NCBI GenBank assembly: GCA_004298295.1
Contig: SCUH01000068.1
Coordinates: forward strand, 1 to 15,065
DNA: 15,065 nucleotides
Direction of reading: 5' to 3'
DNA from: Betaproteobacteria bacterium
Lineage (GTDB): Bacteria; Pseudomonadota; Gammaproteobacteria; Burkholderiales; SG8-39
The notes beneath the pieces are model-generated. The model had not been told where the DNA came from, ran no database searches, and saw nothing but the letters and a program-made list of their open reading frames with translations. The first letter of the stretch is position 1. Every line of letters begins with the position of its first letter. The translations under genes were made by a program, and so were the position numbers. This document shows, piece by piece, positions 6,781 to 13,969 of the stretch.

Positions 6781-7520
6781 GCCTGTCGCCTGCGGAGATC
6801 GCGGCGCTCGCCGGCATCGCCTTTCTCGGCGGGGTGATCTTCGGCATCACCGGCTTCGGTGCCGCGCTGGTCACCATCCCGCTCGCAACGCACCTCGTGT
6901 CGCTGCCGTTCGCGCTCGCCCTGTTCGTGCTGATGGACCTGGTGAATGCCGCGCGCATCGGCCTCGAGAATCCGCGCCTCGCGGTGCGCAGCGAATGGCA
7001 GCGGCTCGTGCCGACCATCGTGCTGGGGACCGTGGCGGGCGTGACGCTGCTGGTCAGCCTGCCGCGGCAGGCGGCGACGCTCGCGCTCGGCGTGTTCGTG
7101 ATCGCTTTCGCGCTGTACGGCCTGGCGCGCCATCCCGAGGATGCGCTGCGGCTCGGAAGGCGATGGGCCTATGTCGCGGGCTTTGCCGGCGGCGTGACGA
7201 GCACGCTGTTCGGCGCCGGCGGACCGCCCTACGCGATGTACCTCTCGCACCGCGGCCTGGCGAAGGCGCAGTTCCGCGCCACGCTGGGATTCGCGACACT
7301 CACCAGCATCTCGCTGCGCGCCGCTGCGTTCCTCGTCACCGGAATCCTGCTCGAGGCCGAAGTCTGGCTCTGCGCGGCGGCCGTCGTGCCGGCGGGTCTC
7401 GCCGGCCTTTGGGCGGCGGGGCACCTGTTCCGCCGCATCTCGCGCGCAACGCTGATGCGCGCGGTGTCGCTGATGCTGCTCGCGAGCGGCGCCTCGCTCG
7501 CACTGCGCGCGCTGGCGTGA
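6777..7520 (+). CDS. TauE/SafE family permease
   Basis: Membrane protein of 247 residues with about 8 hydrophobic segments, normal length for TauE/SafE (DUF81). It shows the internal duplication of the family: FGITGFGAALVTIPLATHL near the N-terminus and STLFGAGGPPYAMYL in the middle. Relatives export sulfite, sulfoacetate or other small anions, or have unknown cargo; no substrate can be assigned. ATG 6777 overlaps the upstream stop by four bases. It is the last gene of the plus-strand operon, and its stop lies six bases from the stop of the convergent hydrolase gene, leaving no room for a separate terminator. Confidence 0.9.
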   Translation: MSLSPAEIAALAGIAFLGGVIFGITGFGAALVTIPLATHLVSLPFALALFVLMDLVNAARIGLENPRLAVRSEWQRLVPTIVLGTVAGVTLLVSLPRQAATLALGVFVIAFALYGLARHPEDALRLGRRWAYVAGFAGGVTSTLFGAGGPPYAMYLSHRGLAKAQFRATLGFATLTSISLRAAAFLVTGILLEAEVWLCAAAVVPAGLAGLWAAGHLFRRISRATLMRAVSLMLLASGASLALRALA

Positions 7521-7526
7521 GTCCCG

Positions 7527-8219
7527 CTACTTGAGGTGCTTGCCGAGGAAAGCCATCGTCCGCTTCCAGGCGAGTTCCGCCAGCGCGGCGTCGTACTTGA
7601 GGAACGGCAGGTTCTTCGAGTCCGCCGTCTCGTTGGCGAAGGCGTGTTTTGCGTTGTAGCTGTGGAACTCGAAATTCACCTTGGCCGCGCGCAGCTTCGC
7701 CTCCAGCGTGGCGACATTGGCGTACGCGAAGGCGGCGTCGTCGGTCGCCCAGTGCGCCAGCAGCGGCGCCCTGATCTTCGACGCATCGACGTACTCGAGC
7801 GGCGGGTAGCCGTACCAGACCACGCCCGCATCGGCCTCGGGAACGTTCACGGCCGCCAGCAGCGTGAGCGCGCCACCCATGCAGAATCCCGTCACGCCGA
7901 CCTTCCGGCTGCCCGTGGTCTTCAGATGCTGGACGGCGCCGCGCACGTCCTGGCCCGCCGCGTCGCCGAAATTGAGGTCGTTCATGAGGTGCTCGGCTTC
8001 GTTCGCCGCGAGCGCGACCTTGCCGCGATAAAGATCGGGCACCAGCGCGCGATAGCCGGCCGCAGCGAGCTTGTCGGCGACCCCCTTGATCTGGTCGTTG
8101 AGGCCCCACCACTCCTGGATCACCACCATGCCGGGGGCGGCGGCGCCCGCCGCCGGCTCGGCGAGATAGCCGTTGACGGCCCGGCCGTCGGGTCGCTTGT
8201 AGCCGATCATCTTGCCCAT
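7527..8219 (-). CDS. Dienelactone hydrolase family protein
   Basis: Alpha/beta hydrolase of 230 residues, full length. It has the family's nucleophile elbow GFCMGG with C113, a QEWWGLNDQI segment with E36 (the glutamate that controls the nucleophile in dienelactone hydrolases), an acid in HWATDDAAF (D160 or D161) and H192 in NAKHAFAN. The set Cys-Asp-His plus Glu matches carboxymethylenebutenolidase, which opens dienelactone to maleylacetate in chlorocatechol degradation. Most chromosomal homologues lack that context, and no aromatic degradation genes are seen here, so the substrate is open. ATG 8219 has an excellent ribosome site. It is monocistronic and divergent from exeA. Confidence 0.92.
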   Translation of the reverse strand: MGKMIGYKRPDGRAVNGYLAEPAAGAAAPGMVVIQEWWGLNDQIKGVADKLAAAGYRALVPDLYRGKVALAANEAEHLMNDLNFGDAAGQDVRGAVQHLKTTGSRKVGVTGFCMGGALTLLAAVNVPEADAGVVWYGYPPLEYVDASKIRAPLLAHWATDDAAFAYANVATLEAKLRAAKVNFEFHSYNAKHAFANETADSKNLPFLKYDAALAELAWKRTMAFLGKHLK

Positions 8220-8226
8220 CGTCGTT

Positions 8227-8232
8227 CCTCCT
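8227..8232 (-). promoter_or_regulatory. Strong Shine-Dalgarno of the dienelactone hydrolase gene
   Basis: On the minus strand AGGAGG, a perfect anti-16S complement, lies 7 bases before the ATG at 8219. It fixes the start and predicts efficient translation, unlike most genes in the window, which have weak or no ribosome sites. Confidence 0.85.
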
Positions 8233-8297
8233 CGGTTGAGCGTGACATTTGATCAAACACCGGCCCCGGATGCCAGCGGCTTCGCAGCCGCGGCTCC

Positions 8298-8303
8298 TAT
8301 AAT
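8298..8303 (+). promoter_or_regulatory. Probable -10 element of the exeA operon
   Basis: Perfect TATAAT in an otherwise GC-rich 117-base gap between the divergent hydrolase and exeA genes. Transcription would start near 8310, giving a leader of about 27 bases. I see no good -35 hexamer at 16-18 bases upstream, so an activator may be needed or the match may be chance. Confidence 0.45.
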
Positions 8304-8336
8304 GGTGGCCCGCTCACCGGGTCCGCGTTCGATTCC

Positions 8337-9980
8337 ATGTATCTGAATTACTTTGGCTTTGCCGAGGCGCCGTTTTCCATTGCGCCGGACCCGCGCTATC
8401 TGTACATGACGCGCAGCCACCAGGAGGCGCTCGCGCATCTGCTCTACGGCGTCAACGGCGATGGCGGGTTCGTGCTGCTCACCGGCGAGGTCGGCGCAGG
8501 CAAGACGACCGTATGCCGCTGCCTGCTCGAGCAGATTCCCGAGACCTGCGACGTGGCCTACATCTTCAATCCCAGGCTGACGGTCGAAGAACTGCTTTCC
8601 ACCATCTGCGCGGAGCTGGGCATCGCGTATCCGCCCGGCAATGCCAGCATCAAGGTGTTCGTCGACTGCATCAACGCGCACCTGCTCGATGCCAATGCCA
8701 GAGGCCGCCACACGGTGCTGATCATCGACGAGGCGCAGAATCTCTCGGCCGATGTCCTCGAGCAGATGCGCCTGCTGACCAATCTGGAGACCAACCAGCG
8801 CAAGCTCCTGCAGATCATCCTGCTCGGCCAGCCGGAGCTGGCGCAGATGCTGGAGCGGCCGGCCATGCGCCAGCTGGCGCAGCGCATCGTGGCGCGCTAT
8901 CACCTCGGCCCGCTGAGCAGGCCGGAAGTCGCGGCTTACGTGCGGCATCGCCTCGAGGTGGCGGGAACCGAACGGCAGCTGTTTCCCGAAGCGCTCGTGG
9001 GCCGTCTCTACCGCCTGAGCCAGGGCGTGCCCCGCGTCATCAACGTCATCTGCGACCGGGCGCTGCTGGGCGCGTACGTCCAGGGCAAGGAGCGAGTCGA
9101 CGCAGCGACGCTCGCGCAGGCGGCACGCGAAGTCTTCGGACAGAAATCGGCGCGCCCGCGCGGGCTGCTGCGGGCGCTCACCGCAGTCCTGATCGTGACG
9201 GCCGGCGGCGCGATGGCGCTGGTGGCCTATCAGCGCGACCAATCGTCCATCGGCGAACCGGCTGCAGCACCCGCTGCGCGCGGCAAGGCTCCTTCGTTGG
9301 CAAGGGGGCCCGTGGCTGCCGATCCTTCGGGCGGTGCCGAGCGCGACGCGGCGCTCGCGGCTACGGCGGCGTGGCCGGCGAGTGTGCCGCGCGCGCGCAG
9401 CCGCGAGCTGGCGCAAGCGGCGCTCGTTCGGGCCTGGGGCCTGGACTACGGCGGCGGCGACGCCTGCCGGCAGGCCGAAGGCCTGGGTCTGCGTTGCCGC
9501 ACAGCGCGCGGCGGACTGGCCGAGCTGCGCGAATTGAATCGGCCCGCGCTCATCAGCCTGCGCGACGAGCAGGGCGCGGAGTGGCAGGCGACGCTCATCG
9601 GGCTCGACGACAAGTCCGCGACGCTGGCGGTCGGCGGCGAAACCGTTCGCGTCGCACTGAGCGCCCTGGCGGCCCAATGGTCGGGACACTATGTCGTGCT
9701 GTGGCGAGTGCCGCCGCAGGTGCATGAGAACATCCAGTTCGGCCAGCGAGGGCCGGCGGTCGCCTGGCTGGACGCGCAGTTGGCGGATGGGCAGGCTGGT
9801 GCGTCGCCATCGGGCGGTGATCCGGTATTCGACGAGCGCCTCAGGCAGCGGGTGAAACAGTTCCAGCTTGCCCATGGACTGATTCCGGACGGCATCGTAG
9901 GTCTGCAGACCCTGGTACGCCTCAGCGGCGTTTCCGATCGCACGGCACCGAAGCTGCTGCGCGAGCGAGGGACTCCCTAG
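8337..9980 (+). CDS. exeA: ExeA/GspA-type ATPase with peptidoglycan-binding domain
   Basis: Protein of 547 residues. The N-terminus MYLNYFGFAEAPFSIAPDPRYLY is the hallmark of ExeA. The AAA+ ATPase follows with Walker A GEVGAGKTT (residues 50-58, K56) and Walker B VLIIDEAQ (D131, E132), then a sensor region near GQPELAQML and QGVPRVINVICDRAL. A single transmembrane helix lies at about 276-297. The periplasmic part has a C39-like domain (about 352-455; ACRQAEGLGLRC, LNRPALISL, GHYVVLWR) and a peptidoglycan-binding domain (about 468-531; RQRVKQFQLAHGLIPDGIVG). In Aeromonas, ExeA with ExeB remodels peptidoglycan so the type II secretion secretin can assemble. No ribosome site is obvious before ATG 8337, but the conserved N-terminus fixes it. 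Two bases separate it from gspB. Confidence 0.93.
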   Translation: MYLNYFGFAEAPFSIAPDPRYLYMTRSHQEALAHLLYGVNGDGGFVLLTGEVGAGKTTVCRCLLEQIPETCDVAYIFNPRLTVEELLSTICAELGIAYPPGNASIKVFVDCINAHLLDANARGRHTVLIIDEAQNLSADVLEQMRLLTNLETNQRKLLQIILLGQPELAQMLERPAMRQLAQRIVARYHLGPLSRPEVAAYVRHRLEVAGTERQLFPEALVGRLYRLSQGVPRVINVICDRALLGAYVQGKERVDAATLAQAAREVFGQKSARPRGLLRALTAVLIVTAGGAMALVAYQRDQSSIGEPAAAPAARGKAPSLARGPVAADPSGGAERDAALAATAAWPASVPRARSRELAQAALVRAWGLDYGGGDACRQAEGLGLRCRTARGGLAELRELNRPALISLRDEQGAEWQATLIGLDDKSATLAVGGETVRVALSALAAQWSGHYVVLWRVPPQVHENIQFGQRGPAVAWLDAQLADGQAGASPSGGDPVFDERLRQRVKQFQLAHGLIPDGIVGLQTLVRLSGVSDRTAPKLLRERGTP

Positions 9981-9982
9981 GC

Positions 9983-10657
9983 ATGTCGTACATCCTCGAT
10001 GCGCTCAGGAAATCCGATGCGCAACGCCGGCGCGGCGCAACGCCGCCACTGCTCGCGCCCTCGACGGAATCGGCGGCGCCTGCGCGTTCGCGGACTTTTG
10101 CCTACGGTCTGGTGGCAGCGGCGCTGCTTGCCGCCGGTCTGGTGATCGGTTCGCTGCGCCCGTGGCAGACCGAGCCGCCGGCTGCGGTGACGGCCGCCGC
10201 ACCGGCCAAGCTGCCCGAGTCGACTCCGAAACCGACCGCGACCGCGCCAACGCCTGCGCCCGCAGCGCAAATTGCAGCGCCGCCCGCGCCCGACGCGCCG
10301 AAACGGCAGGCACCCCCGGCGGCAAGATCCGCAGCCAAGGCGCGAGCCGCGCAGCCCCCGCGCCCGGTTGTCGCTGCGGTGCCGAAGGACATTGCAAAAC
10401 CCGCGGCCGATGCTCCGCGCGAGCAGAAACTGCCGGCGTTCTCCGAGCTGCCCGTGCCGATCCAGCAGGAAATCCCCAGTCTGTCGATTTCGGCGCACGC
10501 CTATTCGCCGGTGGCCAGGGAACGCCTGGTCGGAATCAACGATCGCGTCCTGCGGGAGGGCGCCGAAGCCGCGCCCGGCCTGGTGCTGGAGCAGATCACG
10601 CCGGAGGGCATGATCATGAGCTACAAAGGCTATCGTTTCCGGCGCGGCGTGCGCTAG
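9983..10657 (+). CDS. gspB: General secretion pathway protein GspB (ExeB)
   Basis: Protein of 224 residues with the GspB layout: cytoplasmic MSYILDALRKSDAQRRRG, a transmembrane helix (about 39-58), a long Ala/Pro/Lys-rich periplasmic linker (about 63-145) and a conserved C-terminal domain (about 155-224) with LPVPIQQEIPSLSISAHAYS, VGINDRVLREG and MIMSYKGYRFR. GspB partners ExeA in placing the outer-membrane secretin of the type II secretion system; its HN/OB-like C-terminal domain contacts secretin in relatives. It is co-transcribed with exeA. The core type II genes (gspC-O) are not in this window. Confidence 0.93.
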   Translation: MSYILDALRKSDAQRRRGATPPLLAPSTESAAPARSRTFAYGLVAAALLAAGLVIGSLRPWQTEPPAAVTAAAPAKLPESTPKPTATAPTPAPAAQIAAPPAPDAPKRQAPPAARSAAKARAAQPPRPVVAAVPKDIAKPAADAPREQKLPAFSELPVPIQQEIPSLSISAHAYSPVARERLVGINDRVLREGAEAAPGLVLEQITPEGMIMSYKGYRFRRGVR

Positions 10658-10664
10658 TCAATTC

Positions 10665-10670
10665 GAGGAG
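10665..10670 (+). promoter_or_regulatory. Shine-Dalgarno of the OB-fold protein gene
   Basis: GAGGAG lies 8 bases before ATG 10679 and decides that start, which opens directly into a signal peptide. Confidence 0.75.
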
Positions 10671-10678
10671 AACCGATC

Positions 10679-11335
10679 ATGAGGCTGCTGCTCGTCGCTT
10701 TCGCCATGCTGCTTCTGAATGCGGGATGGGCCGCGGGAACGCCCCCTGCCCCGCAGGGCCGCGTGTTCAAGGGCCAGGTGCTCGAGGTGAAGGACGTCGA
10801 CGCCTACAGCTACCTGCGCCTCAGGACGCAGGACGGCGAGATCTGGGCAGCGGTCACCAAAGCCCCGGTCAGGAAGGGCGCCGAGGTGACGATCGAAAAC
10901 GCGATGGTGATGAACAATTTCCGCAGCCCGTCGCTCAACCGGACGTTCGACAGGATCGTTTTCGGCTCCTTGGGCGGAGCCGACAGCGCGGCCGCTCCCG
11001 CAGCCGGCGATGCGAAGATCGCGAAGGCGCAGGGTCCCGAGGCCAGGACAGTCGCGGAGGTCATCGGCAGGAAGGCTGAGCTCAAGGACAAGGCGGTCGC
11101 AGTGCGCGGCAAGGTGGTGAAGTTCACTGCCAACGTCATGGGCAAGAACTGGGTTCATTTGCGCGACGGCTCGGGATCGGCCCAGGACCGCAGCAATGAC
11201 ATCCTCGTCACCACCAAGGACCCGGCGCAGCTCGGCAACGTGGTCGTCGCGAGGGGCGTCGTGCGCACCGACATCGATCTCGGCTCGGGCTATTCCTACC
11301 CGGTGCTGATCGACGACGCGAGGCTGCAGAAGTAA
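10679..11335 (+). CDS. Secreted protein with two OB-fold-like domains (NrfJ-related)
   Basis: Protein of 218 residues with an N-terminal signal peptide (about 1-20: MRLLL, hydrophobic core, AGWAAG). The first domain (about 27-105) has FKGQVLEVKDVDAYSYLRLR and GEIWAAVTKAPVRKGAEVTI. An Ala-rich linker follows, then a second domain (about 120-218) with VAVRGKVVKFTANVMGKNWVHLRDG and NDILVTTKDPAQLGNVV. The W-x-H-L-x-D-G-S-G pattern is seen in periplasmic OB-fold proteins annotated NrfJ-like or 'DNA-binding'; their role is not established. It lies 21 bases after gspB on the same strand and is probably co-transcribed, so a role at the envelope with the ExeA/GspB pair is possible. It converges with the CFA synthase gene, with 2 bases between the stops. 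Confidence 0.8.
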   Translation: MRLLLVAFAMLLLNAGWAAGTPPAPQGRVFKGQVLEVKDVDAYSYLRLRTQDGEIWAAVTKAPVRKGAEVTIENAMVMNNFRSPSLNRTFDRIVFGSLGGADSAAAPAAGDAKIAKAQGPEARTVAEVIGRKAELKDKAVAVRGKVVKFTANVMGKNWVHLRDGSGSAQDRSNDILVTTKDPAQLGNVVVARGVVRTDIDLGSGYSYPVLIDDARLQK

Positions 11336-11337
11336 AT

Positions 11338-12546
11338 CTAGCGGTACATGTATTCGCGCGACCAGGGCAGGACGTGGCCGGCCGGGTCGCCGTTTTTCAC
11401 CGCCAGCACCTGCTGGATGGTGCACCAGTTGCGCTCGAAGGCGTGCGCGCAGCCGGCGAGATACACGCGCCAGATGCGCAGGCGCCGCTCACCCGCGTGC
11501 TCGCGCGCGGCGTCGCGATGCGCCTCCAGCCGCCCCGACCAGTGCGCCAGCGTTCTGGCGTAATGCAGGCGCAGCGTCTCGACGTCCATCACCTCCAGCC
11601 CGGCGGCCGACATCTCCCTGAGCGCGAGCGACAGGTGCGGCAGCTCGCCATGCGGGAACACATACTGCTCGATGAATTCACCGGCCCCCAATCCCACCTC
11701 GCGGCTGTCCGGATCGACCGACGTGATGCCGTGATTGAGCGCGATGCCGCCGTCGCGCAACAGGCGGTGAAGGATGCCGAAATACAGCTGCAGGTTCTTC
11801 AGCCCGACGTGCTCGAACATGCCGATCGAGGCGATCTTGTCGAAGACGCCTTCGCCGGGAACCTCGCGGTAATCCTGCAGCAGCACCCGGCAGCGGTCCT
11901 GCAGCCCGGCGGCGCGGATGCGCTCGTTGGCGAGTGCGTGCTGGTTCTGCGACAGCGTGATCCCGGTCGCCTGCGCGCCGTAGCGCTCGGCGGCCCACAT
12001 GACGAGCGCGCCCCAGCCGCAGCCGATGTCGAGGAAGCGGTCGCCGGGCTGCAGCTGCAGCTTCCTGCAGATGTGATCGAGCTTGAGCTCCTGCGCCGTG
12101 TCGAGGTCTTCGTCGCCGTTGCGGTAGTAGGCGCAGGAGTACACCAGGCGCGCGTCGAGCCACAGGGCGTAGAAGTCGTTCGAGATGTCGTAGTGGTAGC
12201 GGATCGACTCGGCGTCGCGCTTTTTCGAATGCAGGTTGCGCAGCACCAGCGGCAGGCGGCCCTTCTTCGGCCGGCCCCAGCAGCGCGACAGGGCCTCGGC
12301 GGTGCGCAGGGCCTCGTCGATGGGCCCCTCGACATCGATGTAACCCTCGACGAAAGCCCTCCCGAGCGAAGCGAGGTCGGGATCGGCGAGGTACTTCAGG
12401 GCGCTGGCGCCGGGGACGCGGAGCGTGACATCGACATGGTCGGCGAGCGCATAGCGCTTGCCGTTCCACAACTCGATGGCGAGCGGCAGCTCTCCCTGGG
12501 ACCTGAGCTCCGCGACTTTCTTTTCGACGCGCGTTTCGAGCAGCAT
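11338..12546 (-). CDS. cfa: Cyclopropane-fatty-acyl-phospholipid synthase
   Basis: Protein of 402 residues, normal for the family. It transfers a methylene group from S-adenosylmethionine to cis double bonds of membrane phospholipid acyl chains, protecting the membrane under acid, stationary-phase or solvent stress. Seen in the sequence: an N-terminal lipid-binding part, RYHYDISNDFYALWLD (116-131), VYSCAYY (135-141, C138), the SAM loop FLDIGCGWG (171-179), SIGMFEHVG (240-248, E245), FIEQYVFPHG (291-300), and LHYARTLAHW (327-336). The C-terminal NWCTIQQVLA carries C375. AGGGG about nine bases before ATG 12546 serves as ribosome site. It lies 73 bases downstream of gor on the same strand and may be co-transcribed or have its own promoter in that gap. 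Confidence 0.95.
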   Translation of the reverse strand: MLLETRVEKKVAELRSQGELPLAIELWNGKRYALADHVDVTLRVPGASALKYLADPDLASLGRAFVEGYIDVEGPIDEALRTAEALSRCWGRPKKGRLPLVLRNLHSKKRDAESIRYHYDISNDFYALWLDARLVYSCAYYRNGDEDLDTAQELKLDHICRKLQLQPGDRFLDIGCGWGALVMWAAERYGAQATGITLSQNQHALANERIRAAGLQDRCRVLLQDYREVPGEGVFDKIASIGMFEHVGLKNLQLYFGILHRLLRDGGIALNHGITSVDPDSREVGLGAGEFIEQYVFPHGELPHLSLALREMSAAGLEVMDVETLRLHYARTLAHWSGRLEAHRDAAREHAGERRLRIWRVYLAGCAHAFERNWCTIQQVLAVKNGDPAGHVLPWSREYMYR

Positions 12547-12619
12547 GTCTGGACCCCTGCGGTGCCCAGTCTACCCAAAGTCGCGGCTCCATACACCTGC
12601 CGGCCGCATCAGGGCCGAT

Positions 12620-13969
12620 TCAGCCCAAAAAGCGCTCCCGAAGGGTCACGAATTCCTCGGCGGCCGTCGGGTGGATGCCGATCGTGGCGTCGAACTGCGC
12701 CTTGGTGGCGCCCAGCTTCACCGCGACGGCGATGCCCTGGATGATCTCCCCCGCGTCCGGTCCGATCATGTGCGCGCCCAGGACGCGCTGGCTGGCGCTG
12801 TCCACCACCAGTTTCATGAAGGTCTGCTCCTTGCCCGCCGACAGGCTGTCCCTGAGCGCGCGGAAGCTCGTCTTGTAGATTTCCACCTCGCTAAAGCGCG
12901 CGCGGGCCGCGGCTTCCGACAGGCCGACGGTGGCCAGGTTGGGATTGGCGAACACCGCTGTCGGCACGATCTCGTGGTCCACGGGCGTCGGCTCGCCGCG
13001 AAACAGCGTCTTCGCGAGCCACATCGCTTCGGCGGTCGCGACCGGCGTCAGGTTGACGCGGTTTGTGACGTCGCCGATCGCCCAGATCGAGTCCACCGTA
13101 CTCTTCGAATAGGCATCCACGACCACGGCGCCGTCGGCGGCGAGCTTCACCCCAACGGCCTCGAGCCCGAGCCCGGCCGTGTTCGGCTTGCGCCCGGTGG
13201 CGAACATCACCAGTTCGTAGTCCGCGGCACTGCCGTCTTCGAAGGCGACCCGGAGGCCCGGATCGATGCGCGTGGGGTTGGCTTGCAAGCGCAGCGCAAC
13301 GCCCTTCATCGCCATTTCCGCGCCGAGCCGCGTGGCCAGTTCGGCGTCGAAGCCGCGCAGCAGGCGCTGGCCGCGGTAGGCGAGCGTCGTCGCCACGCCG
13401 AGCCCGTTGAAAATCGAGGCGAACTCGAGCGCGACGTAGCCGCCGCCGACGACGAGCGCGCTCTCCGGCAGCCGCTCGAGGTGGAAGGCCTCGTTCGAGG
13501 TGATCGCCCGCTCGCGTCCCGGGATCGCGGGAACCTGCGGCCAGGACCCGGTCGCGATCAGGATGTGCTGCGCCGTAATCGTCTTGCCATCGACTTCGAC
13601 CGTATGCGCATCGCGCACCTTCGCACGGGTGCGGTGGATCGCGACGCCGGCATCGACGAGCAGCCGCTCGTAGACGCCATTCAGGCGCGCGATTTCGCGG
13701 TCCTTGTTGGCGCGCAGGGTTGCCCAGTCGAAGCGCGGCTCACCCACGGTCCAGCCGAAGCTCGCCGCAATTGCGAAGTCTTCGCGGAAATGCGCGGCAT
13801 AGGCAAAGAGCTTCTTCGGGATGCAGCCGACGTTGACGCAGGTGCCGCCGAAAAGACTGGCTTCGGCGATCGCGACGCGGGCGCCGTAGCCGGCGGCGAC
13901 GCGGCTGGCGCGCACGCCGCCCGAGCCGCCGCCGATCGTGAACAGGTCGTAGTCGTACTGTGCGCTCAT
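12620..13969 (-). CDS. gor: Glutathione reductase (NADPH)
   Basis: Flavoprotein disulfide reductase of 449 residues. FAD-binding motif DLFTIGGGSGGVRASR (9-23), the redox-active disulfide GGTCVNVGCIPKK with C44 and C49, a second Rossmann motif VVGGGYVALEFAS (173-185), ATGRKPN and WAIGD, and the C-terminal IHPTAAEEF with H433 and E438 as the base-acid pair. Arginines in the segment YRGQRLLR (198-205) fit NADPH rather than NADH. The motif set separates it from mercuric and dihydrolipoamide reductases. It reduces glutathione disulfide in the cytosol. ATG 13969 overlaps the stop of the upstream MBL-fold gene (ATGA), so translation is coupled. A longer open frame upstream of 13969 is only a shadow of that neighbour. 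Confidence 0.95.
   Translation of the reverse strand: MSAQYDYDLFTIGGGSGGVRASRVAAGYGARVAIAEASLFGGTCVNVGCIPKKLFAYAAHFREDFAIAASFGWTVGEPRFDWATLRANKDREIARLNGVYERLLVDAGVAIHRTRAKVRDAHTVEVDGKTITAQHILIATGSWPQVPAIPGRERAITSNEAFHLERLPESALVVGGGYVALEFASIFNGLGVATTLAYRGQRLLRGFDAELATRLGAEMAMKGVALRLQANPTRIDPGLRVAFEDGSAADYELVMFATGRKPNTAGLGLEAVGVKLAADGAVVVDAYSKSTVDSIWAIGDVTNRVNLTPVATAEAMWLAKTLFRGEPTPVDHEIVPTAVFANPNLATVGLSEAAARARFSEVEIYKTSFRALRDSLSAGKEQTFMKLVVDSASQRVLGAHMIGPDAGEIIQGIAVAVKLGATKAQFDATIGIHPTAAEEFVTLRERFLG

Noticed and set aside
7521..7526. Possible terminator between the convergent TauE-like and hydrolase genes
   Set aside because: The gap is six bases and I see no stem-loop with a T-run. The same holds for the 2-base gap at 11336-11337.
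8248..8257. TTTGATCAAA palindrome between the hydrolase and exeA genes
   Set aside because: It resembles two fused FNR half-sites but lacks the 4-base spacer and outer bases; a 10-base palindrome alone is too weak to call an operator.
8253..9875. Minus-strand 540-codon open frame
   Set aside because: It is antisense to exeA, whose ATPase and peptidoglycan-binding motifs are unmistakable. The antisense product has no recognisable domain.
12547..12619. Possible promoter for cfa in the 73-base gap after gor
   Set aside because: A minus-strand TAGACT could be a -10 element but no matching -35 is present, so co-transcription with gor is equally likely.
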